Assembly: GCA_963722555.1 (NCBI GenBank)
Contig: CAVRNQ010000007.1
Span: 1,922,001 to 1,986,000, forward strand
DNA from: Bog-366 sp963722555
GTDB lineage: Bacteria > Acidobacteriota > Terriglobia > UBA7540
Direction of reading: 5' to 3'
Length of the DNA stretch: 64,000 nucleotides
The notes under the pieces were generated by a model. It worked only from the letters and a program-made list of their open reading frames with translations, was not told the origin of the DNA and ran no database searches. Shown piece after piece: positions 41,133 through 48,992 of the stretch. Every line of letters starts with the position of its first letter. Within the stretch, counting starts at the first letter, position 1. The position numbers were made by a program, and so were the translations under genes.

Positions 41133-42908
41133 ATGATTACCCGCCTGACAATCAAACACTTCAAAAGCATCCTCGATCAGACCTACGAGTTCACGAATTT
41201 TGATCTGCTGGTGGGGCGAAACAACAGCGGAAAGAGTACTGTTCTTCAAGCTCTGGCAATCTGGCAGTTCACCATCAACGAGTTCCACCGTGCAAAGCGC
41301 GCTGGTAGCACGGGAAAACAGGTTGTTCTGCCTAACTTTACGGCTCTCCCAGTACCGGAATTCAATTTGCTTTGGAGGGAACGGACGGAGCGGAAGTGGC
41401 CCCAAGTTAATGGAAAAAAGAAACAGGAGTACATTCTGATAGAGATCGAGGTGACTTGGAGGACAAATGGGCAGGAGGAACGCGTATTTGGCGTAAGGCT
41501 CCGTTACAACTCCCCACAATCGGTCTACGCGATTCCTGCCGAAGGCTGGAGGCGGTTCCGTGAGTTGGAAAAAGAAGGGTCCCTACCAATCATTGCCTAC
41601 GTGCCCCCGTTCTCCGGATTGGAACCCATTGAAGAATGGCGCGACGATGGGCCCATCCGCAAGCAAGTTGGCAAAGCACAGCCCGGAAGTGTACTTCGCA
41701 ATTTGCTCTTGAGGGTCTATCGGCCGCCGGCTAAAGACGAACAAGGCCATGCCGAAAAGAACTACATAATGCCGGACGACTGGGTCGAGATTAAGAAAAT
41801 GGTGGACAGATGATTCTCGGTGGAACTGGCCGAGCCGAAATATGAAGTTGGCGTCGATACTCAAATCGTCTGCGAATACAAGCAGGATAAGCGCCTCTAC
41901 GATATCATCGCGGGAGGAAGTGGTTTTCACCAAGCGCTGACCCTACTTGCATTCCTTTACGGTTATAAGCCCACCACTATATTACTCGACGAACCCGATG
42001 CTCACCTCCACGTGAACTTGCAGCGTGAAATACTCGACTACTTCGAACGCAAATCGAGCGAGCGAGGTGTGCAGTTCTTGATTGCCACCCATGCTGAAGA
42101 ACTCGTCAAGGGCGTGGATGCCACGCGGATTGTCTCATTGATGAATCAGCAGCCGAGGCGAGTGGCAAACGCTCCCGCAATCCTCACGGCTATGGCTGAT
42201 GTGTCGAACTCCGAACTGGCAGAGTTGATGGATTCTCCGATCATGCTGTACGGCGAGGGTGAAAGTGATGAGCGGATTCTGCGAGCGTGGGCCGAAACCT
42301 GTGGAGCGAAGGACAGCCTTGCCGCAGTTTGCTTTCGGGCCATGGGCGGGGGTACCAAGCAACAGATGAAGGATGCGGCTGACCGGCACTTCGAAGGAGT
42401 AAAACAGATTATCCAAGACGCGAAGCGCATGATGTTATTTGACTTTGATACTGCTGAGAAGGCCTTCCATCCTGAGCCACGAAATCCAACCCTGCACGAA
42501 TGGAAACGCAGAAATATCGAGAATTACCTCCTGGTCCCCGCAGCTTGGGAGCGGGCGGCGCTGCGACAAATGAGGGTGGATGATCAGAGTCTCTTCGCCG
42601 TGCCTGTAAGGACCGCGATCACAGACTTTTTTGCGGGCCAGAATCTCACACTCCCACCTCGACAGTCCTGGCGAACGGTAAGTGCAAACGTTTTTGAAGT
42701 CGTGGACGGTAAGAGGTTGTTGTTTGAGGCCAGAGATTCGCTCTTTCACAGATTACGCGATCTTGACCCTCCCGTGGAACTGCTTCGGGAGACTGTGGCT
42801 GGAGCCATGACGGCTGATGAGGTTCACGAGGATGTGCACCGCTTCTTTGCTAAGCTCCTGGAGGTCCTTGAACCCGGCGGACTGGAGCAGAGCGCAGCTC
42901 TGCGGTAG
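41133..42908 (+). pseudogene. OLD-like ATPase/TOPRIM nuclease interrupted by one in-frame TGA
   Basis: One reading frame of 592 codons, interrupted only by TGA at 41811-41813 and ending at 42908. Residues 1-226: TRLTIKHFKSI, then Walker A GRNNSGKST. After the stop: signature GGSGFHQALTLLAF, Walker B TTILLDEPDAHLHV, the switch His in LIATHAEELV. The C-terminal part has IMLYGEGESDERILRAW, then FDFDTAEKA and WKRRNIENYLLVP, as in TOPRIM/DUF4435 regions of OLD-family proteins, many of which act in phage defence. The context VDR-stop-FSVEL suggests that a Trp codon TGG became TGA. Its base composition is less GC-rich than its neighbours, and it lies next to a group II intron: signs of transfer. A TATAAT lies at 41047 upstream. 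If not read through, both halves are non-functional. Confidence 0.75.
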
Positions 42909-43230
42909 GGCGGGAATTGGTTTGCGCAGCTGTTCCTGGCAAATTGTCCTGTCATCCAAAAGTTTTGCCTACTGGTAGGCACCAAATCGCGCCCCCCCCT
43001 TTACAAGCCCCCCTCGACTGTGCCTACCATAGAGGTGTGAGATTAGGCGTGCCGCGCAGGGTGGGGATGGAACAGTCGCGCCTTTGCCTGGGTGTGTCTA
43101 TCCCTGATAAACACCAACGCCTAAGCGTGGCAGGCGTGGGATTCTGGACGAGCTCCGCGGCTCACGAGTCTGCTGGTCAAGATTGAATGTCCAGCCCGCG
43201 AGGAGGAAGCCTGGGAAAACCTCGCAAGAG

Positions 43231-43505
43231 GCCGGAATGTTTATGAAAAAACAGTATGTTAGGGGAGAATTGAGGAAGGCTCGAAGGCGGGCCTCGAAAA
43301 TCAAGTCCTTGAACATAAGGAAGTTATCAAAACTTTGCGTAGGCTAGGTCGGCAACAAAAAGGGGGCCCCAATATGAGGGTATATCCCACAATGTTCATG
43401 AAAACAAATTAGATATGAAATTGACTTGGCTCAAATTCGCCACAAACCTGGAATGTTGATGAAAAATAAGCCAGTTATCGCCTCTAACCTGGAATGTTAT
43501 TGAAA
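43231..43505 (+). repeat. four spaced direct repeats of GGAATGTTnATGAAAA type
   Basis: Copies: CCGGAATGTTTATGAAAAAA (43234), CCACAATGTTCATGAAAACA (43389), CCTGGAATGTTGATGAAAAA (43448) and CCTGGAATGTTATTGAAAGG (43487). Spacing is irregular (about 155, 60 and 40 bases) and all face the same way. They look like the ends of a family of insertion sequences left in a nested or eroded state; no transposase remains. Confidence 0.55.
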
Positions 43506-43880
43506 GGAAAGGAGAAAGCCGTTGAACGCGAGGTCGAGAAAGGTTGACCGCAGCAGACGCAGCGCGGACCTGTCATGAAGGTTCGAGGCTTTTCGCGCCC
43601 GCCAGCGCTCGCCGTGCCCGCCGGGCGAAGTGACCCGTCACCCCCGGCGCTCGGGGCCCCCTCCCTCGTACCTCGGGCACCCTCTCCCCTAGGAGAGGGC
43701 TGGGGACTTCGATAGACAGCGAGCCGGAGAGGGCTGGGGACTCCATGAGACAAAGAGTCGGCAGCGGAGGGTTGGTGGGCTGGCGCGGAACGAGATTCTT
43801 CCCGCAGTCTATCCTGAGCCCGCAGGGAGTGGTGCAATTCAGAATCGCGCATTTTCGCCGAGCAACGAACTGGGTTCGAG

Positions 43881-43993
43881 ACCACCCCGTGGCCTGCGGC
43901 GCCACCCCTCCTAAGCTTAGGAGGGGACTCCGTTTCCTGGCCGGGCAAGACTCCCCTCCTGGTTCAGGAGGGGTGCCCGAAGGGCGGGGTGGT
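43881..43993. repeat. palindromic element with ACCACCCCG ends
   Basis: Outer ends ACCACCCCG and CGGGGTGGT, middle arms CCACCCCTCCT and AGGAGGGGTG, and inner CTAAGCTTAG and GACTCC / ACTCCCCTCC parts; 113 bp in all. It lies 45 bases upstream of the hrcA promoter. No coding capacity. Confidence 0.6.
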
Positions 43994-44038
43994 CGCTTAT
44001 GATACCGAAAATGCACCACCGCCCACGAAGCGCCTTTC

Positions 44039-44067
44039 TTGACACCTCACGGCAGCACCGCTAGAAT
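44039..44067 (+). promoter_or_regulatory. sigma-70-type promoter of the hrcA-grpE-dnaJ operon
   Basis: TTGACA (44039-44044), exactly 17 bases, then TAGAAT (44062-44067). Expected transcript start is about 44074, giving a ~50-base leader before the hrcA ATG. The CIRCE operator (TTAGCACTC-N9-GAGTGCTAA) expected for HrcA self-control is not present in this leader. Confidence 0.75.
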
Positions 44068-44122
44068 GAATTGAGGACTCAGCAGCTTCTAATTCTCTGA
44101 TTACTTATTGGTTAGGACCGCG

Positions 44123-45172
44123 ATGCGAGGCCAGACCGATCTGCCAAAACGTGACCGGGAAATCTTGGTGGCTTTGCTTCGGCAATTCATCTCCAGCGGG
44201 ATCCCTGTAGGCTCCAAGGCCTTGGCCGCGCACTTGCCGGAAGCTCTCAGTTCGGCGACCATTCGCACCGTCCTGGCGGCTTTGGAACAAGGCGGTTTTC
44301 TGGCGCAGCCACACAAGTCGGGAGGCCGCATTCCCACCGAAATGGGCTATCGCTTTTACGTGGACCGGGTGGCGGCGGGGGCGCGGCTCGAGCCGAACAC
44401 CGAAAAGTACATTGAGGAAACCCTGCGCTGCGACGCGGACCGGTTGGAGCGCTTGATGATTAAAGCCTCGCGCACTCTCTCGGAGGTTTCGCGCAACGTG
44501 GGACTGGTTCTGGCGCCGGCGCTGGAGGAAAAGCTGCTGGAGCACATCAAGTTCGTCAATCTGCCGGACCGCCGCGTGCTGGTCGTCATTGTCTCCAAGC
44601 CCGACTTGGTAGAAAACCGCGTGGTCCGGTTGCAGGACGAGTTCACCCAGGAAGAGCTTGACCAGGCCGCTAATTTCCTCAACGGCGAGTTCCATGGCTG
44701 GTCTCTCGGCACCATCCGCCTGGAAGTTTTCAAGCGCCTGGAGGCGGACAAGATTCTCTACGACCGCCTGCTGAAGAACGTCGCGACTCTGTTCATGTGG
44801 GGAGCGCTCTCAGAAGCAGAGGCCGGACCGCTGTTTGTGGACGGCACCGCGAAGATTCTCGAGCGTCCGGAATATGAGGACGTGCAGAAGATCAAGCAGC
44901 TTTTGAAGACGTTGGAGGAGAAAGCCAAGCTGGTGAGGATTCTGGGCGCCTGCCTGCAAACCCCGGAGGCCGGCGTGCGCATTCTGATCGGGCGGGAGAA
45001 CTCCGAGAAACAGATGCAGCACTGCGCGCTGATTGTGGCTCCGCTGCACTACCGGAACCGCGCCGTGGGAGCGCTGGGCGTAGTGGGACCCACGCGCATG
45101 GAATACGATCGCGCCATCAGCACGGTCGACTATGTGGCCCATCTGTGTAGCCGGCTGCTCAGTTCCAACTGA
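44123..45172 (+). CDS. hrcA: heat-inducible transcription repressor HrcA
   Basis: A 349-residue repressor that normally binds CIRCE operators at chaperone operons. The N-terminal winged-helix domain has LPKRDREILVALLRQFISSGIPVGSKALA and SSATIRTVLAALEQGGFLAQPHKSGGRIPTEMGYRFYVD (quoted in parts). The GAF-like dimerisation part and C-terminal YRNRAVGALGVVGPTRMEYDRAI complete the family. The ATG at 44123 follows TTAGGA; a TTG at 44108 is less likely. First gene of hrcA-grpE-dnaJ. The expected CIRCE site is not seen nearby, so its targets may lie at groES-groEL or dnaK elsewhere. Confidence 0.94.
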   Translation: MRGQTDLPKRDREILVALLRQFISSGIPVGSKALAAHLPEALSSATIRTVLAALEQGGFLAQPHKSGGRIPTEMGYRFYVDRVAAGARLEPNTEKYIEETLRCDADRLERLMIKASRTLSEVSRNVGLVLAPALEEKLLEHIKFVNLPDRRVLVVIVSKPDLVENRVVRLQDEFTQEELDQAANFLNGEFHGWSLGTIRLEVFKRLEADKILYDRLLKNVATLFMWGALSEAEAGPLFVDGTAKILERPEYEDVQKIKQLLKTLEEKAKLVRILGACLQTPEAGVRILIGRENSEKQMQHCALIVAPLHYRNRAVGALGVVGPTRMEYDRAISTVDYVAHLCSRLLSSN

Positions 45173-45253
45173 AACCTGGATTTCGGGCGCGGGGTAAGGC
45201 TTGGTAAAACGAGCCCTGAGCATACCCTCGCGCCACCGGATAGAATCTGACCT

Positions 45254-45856
45254 ATGGATGACGAGAAAGAAACAACCATGACTCCCCAGCCGGGGGAGGC
45301 TGCCGAAAGCACTCCCGCCGGCGCCAGGGATGGGGGTCCGGCCGCACCGCTGGCCGCGGCCGCCGCCGAGAAGCTGCTAACTGAGAAGCAGGAGCTTTAC
45401 GACCGCCTGCTGCGCAAGCAGGCGGAGCTCGATAATTTCCGCAAGCGCGCGCAAAAGGAAAAGGAAGAGTTTCGCCAGCACGCGGCGGAGGACTTGATCC
45501 GCTCTCTGCTGCCCACGCTCGACGGCTTCGAGCGCGCCCTTAACCACCGTGACGAGAGCGTGCCGGAGACCTTCTATCAAGGCTTGGAGTTAATTTATCG
45601 CCAAATGCGTGAAGTGCTGGGCCGCGCCGGCTTGGTGGCCGTGGAGACCGCCGGGCAGCTCTTTGACCCGCATCTGCACCAGGCGGTGGAGACCGTGGAA
45701 GCTCCGGGCCGTCGCGAGCATGAGATTGTGGAAGAGTTGCAGCGCGGCTACAAGCTGCGGCACCGGCTGCTGCGGCCGGCCATTGTCAAGGTGGCGGTGG
45801 GGGCCCGGCCCGGCGACGATTATCCGGGTGGGGAACCGGATGAGGATGTGGACTGA
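45254..45856 (+). CDS. grpE: nucleotide exchange factor GrpE
   Basis: Co-chaperone that releases ADP from DnaK. A 200-residue protein: an unstructured N-terminus (about 40 residues), a coiled coil (LTEKQELYDRLLRKQAELDNFRKRAQKEKEEF), then the globular head with GFERALNH, EVLGRAGLVAVETAGQLFDPHLHQAVETV and VVEELQRGYKLRHRLLRPAIVKVAVG (parts quoted), the last close to the family signature. Lies 81 bases after hrcA and 61 before dnaJ. dnaK, often between grpE and dnaJ, is not here. Confidence 0.95.
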   Translation: MDDEKETTMTPQPGEAAESTPAGARDGGPAAPLAAAAAEKLLTEKQELYDRLLRKQAELDNFRKRAQKEKEEFRQHAAEDLIRSLLPTLDGFERALNHRDESVPETFYQGLELIYRQMREVLGRAGLVAVETAGQLFDPHLHQAVETVEAPGRREHEIVEELQRGYKLRHRLLRPAIVKVAVGARPGDDYPGGEPDEDVD

Positions 45857-45917
45857 TGTCGCGAGGGTCTCGTCCGACGTGTCCTCCTCCCTGCCAAAGC
45901 GCAACCGAGGTTGAGGA

Positions 45918-47045
45918 TTGAAACAGAAGCGTGACTACTACGAGGTCTTAGGTATCGGGCGCGAAGCCTCCGATCAGGAGATCAAGAGTGCCTACCGTCG
46001 CCTCGCCATGCAGCACCACCCCGACCGTAACCCCGAAAGCCAGGAAGAGGCTGAGGAGAAATTCAAGGAAATCACCGAGGCCTACAGCGTGCTGGCCGAC
46101 GCGCAGAAGCGCGCCGTGTACGACCGTTACGGCCACACGGCCGCCAGCGGCGGCGCGGGCTGGTCGCCGGATTTCACCTCCACCATCTTCTCTGACTTCG
46201 AGGATATTTTCGGCGATCTGTTCGGCTTTGGCGATGCCTTCGGTCGCTCCGGCCGGACGCGCGGCCGCACCCCGGGCGGCATTGACCTGCGCTACGACCT
46301 GGAAATCGGCCTGGAAGAGGCAGCCGCCGGCATGGAAACCAAGATCAAGATCCCCCGTTGGGAATCCTGTCCGGACTGCGAGGGAACGGGCGCCAAGAAG
46401 GGTACCCGGCCGGCGAATTGCCCCGCTTGCGGCGGGCGCGGCCAACTCCGCCATCAGCAGGGCTTCTTCACCGTCACGCGCACGTGCCCGCAATGCCAGG
46501 GCATGGGACAGGTCATTCGAGATTTGTGCAGCAATTGCAGAGGTGAAGGCCGCGTGAACGCGGAGCGTGTGTTGAACCTGAAGATTCCTCCCGGCGTAGA
46601 CGACGGCACGCGCCTGCGGGTGGCGGGTGAGGGCGGGGTTGCCGCGCGCGGCAGCGCGCCGGGTGATCTTTACGTGATTCTGAAAGTTCGCGAGCACCCC
46701 TTCTTTGAGCGCCGCGGAAACGACCTCCACTGCACGATCCCGGTTTCGATTTCCCAGGCCACGCTGGGAGCAGAAATCCTGGTGCCGAGCCTGCGAGGAC
46801 AGGAACGTTTGCGGATTGCCGAGGGGACCCAAAGCGGCTCGGTCTTTCGGCTGCGCGGCCTCGGTATGCCCATCCTGGAGGGGCGCAGCCACGGCGATCT
46901 CTACATTACGGTCTTTGTCGTCACTCCTAGCCGCCTCTCGCGCGAGCACCGGCGCTGGCTGGAAATTCTCGCCCCCTTCGTGCGCGTCAACAACAAACCT
47001 CTGGGACGCCGCGCCTCTGAAAAAGCCAAAGACATCTTTGGATAG
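45918..47045 (+). CDS. dnaJ: chaperone DnaJ
   Basis: Hsp40 partner of DnaK. A full-length type I protein of 375 residues: J domain DYYEVLGIGREASDQEIKSAYR with the HPD tripeptide (MQHHPDRNPES), a Gly/Phe region (GDLFGFGDAFGRSG), four CxxCxGxG zinc motifs (CPDCEGTG, CPACGGRG, CPQCQGMG, CSNCRGEG), and the C-terminal substrate-binding domains with LKIPPGVDDGTRLRVAGEGG. Start is TTG behind CGAGG; no upstream ATG fits. Third gene of the hrcA operon. Confidence 0.95.
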   Translation: MKQKRDYYEVLGIGREASDQEIKSAYRRLAMQHHPDRNPESQEEAEEKFKEITEAYSVLADAQKRAVYDRYGHTAASGGAGWSPDFTSTIFSDFEDIFGDLFGFGDAFGRSGRTRGRTPGGIDLRYDLEIGLEEAAAGMETKIKIPRWESCPDCEGTGAKKGTRPANCPACGGRGQLRHQQGFFTVTRTCPQCQGMGQVIRDLCSNCRGEGRVNAERVLNLKIPPGVDDGTRLRVAGEGGVAARGSAPGDLYVILKVREHPFFERRGNDLHCTIPVSISQATLGAEILVPSLRGQERLRIAEGTQSGSVFRLRGLGMPILEGRSHGDLYITVFVVTPSRLSREHRRWLEILAPFVRVNNKPLGRRASEKAKDIFG

Positions 47046-47182
47046 GGTGCTGTTGTGGATTGAGCGAGGGCTGGGATGGATGATTTCCGCTCTCTCCCGC
47101 GAGGGGAGAGGGCTGGTTATTCAACTTCTATCCCTCGCCGTTGGGGACCGGGCCGGCCCCTAATGCGTTCCAGCGTGGGTAG

Positions 47183-47272
47183 CGCATACGTCCCGACGGG
47201 TTTTCGGGATGTATGCGATCACAGCGATCTGCAAGGGGCGCATACATTCCAGAATGCGGAACGTATGCGCCA
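47183..47272. repeat. two hairpin repeats, family D (CGCATACGTCCCGAC type)
   Basis: Two adjacent hairpins: CGCATACGTCCCGACGGG with TTTTCGGGATGTATGCG, then GCGCATACATTCC with GGAACGTATGCGC. The 12 bases CGCCACCCGCGC that follow at 47268 also occur exactly as the 3' exon next to the group II intron at 41005, so the intron probably went into a copy of this repeat. They lie between the convergent dnaJ and PagL-like genes. Confidence 0.65.
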
Positions 47273-47282
47273 CCCGCGCGCT

Positions 47283-48029
47283 TTATTGCGCCCCGAACAG
47301 GTAATGGAAGGGGTTGTGATGGTGGTTGGCTGGGGCCAATTGTCCTGCGGGCAGCGCCGGACGGCGGAGCCAGCGGAAGCCAATTGTGGCCATGCTGCCG
47401 TTAAAACCGTGATTGGGAGGCGTGATCCCGGCGTTCGACATGTGCATGTAGCGCCATTCAATCACAAAGGCGCGCTGGGGACGGAAAAAGTACTGCACGC
47501 CGAAGCCGCCCTGGGGTGAAAACTCCGTGGTCCCGCTCAATTCGGGGACGCGCGCGCTTAAGATGGTCCGTTGCACGCCGGCGCCCGCGTCGAAGAAGGG
47601 CGCCCAGCGGCCGTAGCTCCTGCCGTCCAAGCGAAACACCAGCGCATAGCCGGTCAGCCGCCCGCCGGGGTGGACGGCATTGCCGAAGATGCCCTCGCTG
47701 ACCACTTCAAATCGCCGCACCGGCGAGTGCTGCGCCTGGAAATCCCGCACGATGAAGGCAAGCTGCGGCTGGGCGATGAGCAACTGGATGTGCGAAAGGT
47801 TCCGAGGAATGGCGTTCTCGGCCGCATAGCCCACCTGGGCGCCGAGAATCCAGCGCCCGCGATTCGCCCAAAAGGGGGGCGCCGGCGCCGCCGTGAAGTG
47901 GGAGTCCGCAGCCTGTGGGGCGGGCCTCGTATCCTGCGCCAGGAGGGCGCGCGGAGCGGGCGCGGCGATGAGCGCCGCGAGTGCCCACAGCCATAGCCTC
48001 TCCACGGGTTTCTCTGAGCATAGGCTCAT
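47283..48029 (-). CDS. acyloxyacyl hydrolase (PagL-like lipid A deacylase)
   Basis: A 248-residue outer-membrane beta-barrel protein resembling lipid A 3-O-deacylase. A signal peptide (LWALAALIAAPAPRALLAQ) precedes eight predicted strands. The key region near the C-terminus is EWRYMHMSNAGITPPNHGFN, matching the PagL motif with His-Ser (catalytic pair, here H-M-S-N) and the following N-x-G. Strand GRWAPFFDAGAGVQRT and the SPQGGFGVQYFF turn are also typical. The start MSLCSEKP is chosen with AAAGGCGAGAG upstream. Some family members carry a Gln or Tyr where Met lies, so activity is inferred, not shown. Function would be remodelling of lipid A. Confidence 0.78.
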   Translation of the reverse strand: MSLCSEKPVERLWLWALAALIAAPAPRALLAQDTRPAPQAADSHFTAAPAPPFWANRGRWILGAQVGYAAENAIPRNLSHIQLLIAQPQLAFIVRDFQAQHSPVRRFEVVSEGIFGNAVHPGGRLTGYALVFRLDGRSYGRWAPFFDAGAGVQRTILSARVPELSGTTEFSPQGGFGVQYFFRPQRAFVIEWRYMHMSNAGITPPNHGFNGSMATIGFRWLRRPALPAGQLAPANHHHNPFHYLFGAQ

Positions 48030-48276
48030 GTTCTCTCGCCTTTCGCGCTCCAGGTGTGGGATTAAGATCGAATGTCGCGTAACCTTGTACACAAACCCTC
48101 GCAGAAAAGCAATAGCCGGAATAGTCCGCGTTCGGTTGCTGCCGGTTTCGACAGATGGGGCGCCAAGGCAGGCGCGCGACCGCCCTGTGAGGTGCAGTTC
48201 GAGTCTGGTACGCCCCGGCGAATCTGTGGTATAAAAATACTTGCGGAAGCTTCAGTGGGGCTGGGAGTTCATCACA

Positions 48277-48834
48277 TTGGCAGCATCTGACGTAGGAAAA
48301 GGGGCGAGCGCTGCGCACAAGTGGTTCTTCGAGACCCGCTATTGGCTGCGCGACCTGGTTTTGTCCGTCCTTTTGGCCTTTATCGTCATTGTGTTTCTCT
48401 ACCAGCCTGTGCAAGTCGAGGGCACCAGCATGATGCCCCGCCTGGGGAACCACGAGCGGATTTTCATCAACAAGTTCGTCTACCGCTTTGAGCCGATCAA
48501 GCGGGGCGACGTGGTAGTGTTTTGGTATCCTCTCGATACCTCGAAGTCGTATATCAAGCGCGTGGTCGGACTGCCGGGGGAATGGGTCACGATCCAGGAC
48601 GGCCGCGTGCTTGTGAACGGCAAGTCGCTGGCTGAGCCCTATGTCCCGCCCAGCTATCTCGACCGCCAGAGCTATCCGCCGGTACGCGTCGAGCCGGGCC
48701 ACTATTTTGTGCTGGGTGACCATCGGGATTCGTCGAACGACAGCCGGGTGTGGGGCACCGTCGAGCAAAGGTATATTTACGGCAAAGCGGTCTTCGTCTA
48801 CTGGCCGCTTAGCCAAATGGGATTTGTGAAGTAA
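48277..48834 (+). CDS. lepB: signal peptidase I
   Basis: Membrane-bound serine protease that removes signal peptides. A 185-residue protein with a cytoplasmic start, a single membrane segment (LRDLVLSVLLAFIVIVFLYQPV), the catalytic Ser in VEGTSMMPRLG, the general-base Lys in SYIKRVVGLPGEWV, and box E VLGDHRDSSNDSRVWGTV. TTG at 48277 (protein MAASDVGKG) is preferred because GGGAG lies nine bases upstream; a TTG at 48241 is also in frame. Compact form without the large extra domain of E. coli LepB. Confidence 0.92.
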   Translation: MAASDVGKGASAAHKWFFETRYWLRDLVLSVLLAFIVIVFLYQPVQVEGTSMMPRLGNHERIFINKFVYRFEPIKRGDVVVFWYPLDTSKSYIKRVVGLPGEWVTIQDGRVLVNGKSLAEPYVPPSYLDRQSYPPVRVEPGHYFVLGDHRDSSNDSRVWGTVEQRYIYGKAVFVYWPLSQMGFVK

Positions 48835-48841
48835 AAGCAGT

Positions 48842-48946
48842 AGTCAGCTCACAGCTTTCAGCCCTCAGCTCGGCAGGAAGGCGTTCACCTGGGAAAAGCC
48901 GTCTTATTGAAGCTGATCGCTGAGTGCTGACCAGGGAAGACTGCGA
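48842..48946. repeat. heptamer-periodic arrays before carA (CAGC type)
   Basis: Left part, 48850-48878: AGTCAGC, TCACAGC, TTTCAGC, CCTCAGC, TCGG. Right part, about 48915-48938: GCTGATC, GCTGAGT, GCTGACC, the reverse-complement type. The two parts could pair to form a large hairpin, upstream of carA by about 50 bases. Similar in plan to the array before hemA but with different base content. Confidence 0.65.
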
Positions 48947-48992
48947 TCCGCAGGCACGCCATGCCGAACTCAATGCCACGTCAGGAGACTAG

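Larger units (their letters stand above)
42909..44038. other. 1.1-kb region without genes, rich in repeat remnants
   Basis: No gene is supported between the broken OLD-like gene and hrcA. The region holds four direct repeats of GGAATGTTnATGAAAA type (listed separately), a CCCCCGGCGCTCGGGGCCCC / GAGAGGGCTGGGGA patch at 43637-43740 related to family C, part of a family B-like GCAGCGCGGACCTGT at 43557, and a palindromic element at 43881-43993. It looks like a graveyard of mobile elements. Confidence 0.5.

Noticed and set aside
41811..41813. Selenocysteine or programmed read-through at the TGA in the OLD-like gene
   Set aside because: No SECIS-like hairpin is evident after the TGA, and the context fits a Trp codon; simple nonsense mutation is the better explanation, though a check is proposed.
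43231..43505. Possible CRISPR array
   Set aside because: Only four repeats, uneven spacing (about 155, 60, 40 bases), repeats vary in sequence, and no cas gene is near.
44068..44122. CIRCE operator before hrcA
   Set aside because: Neither half-site TTAGCACTC nor GAGTGCTAA is present; weak repeats such as GCAGC are not convincing.
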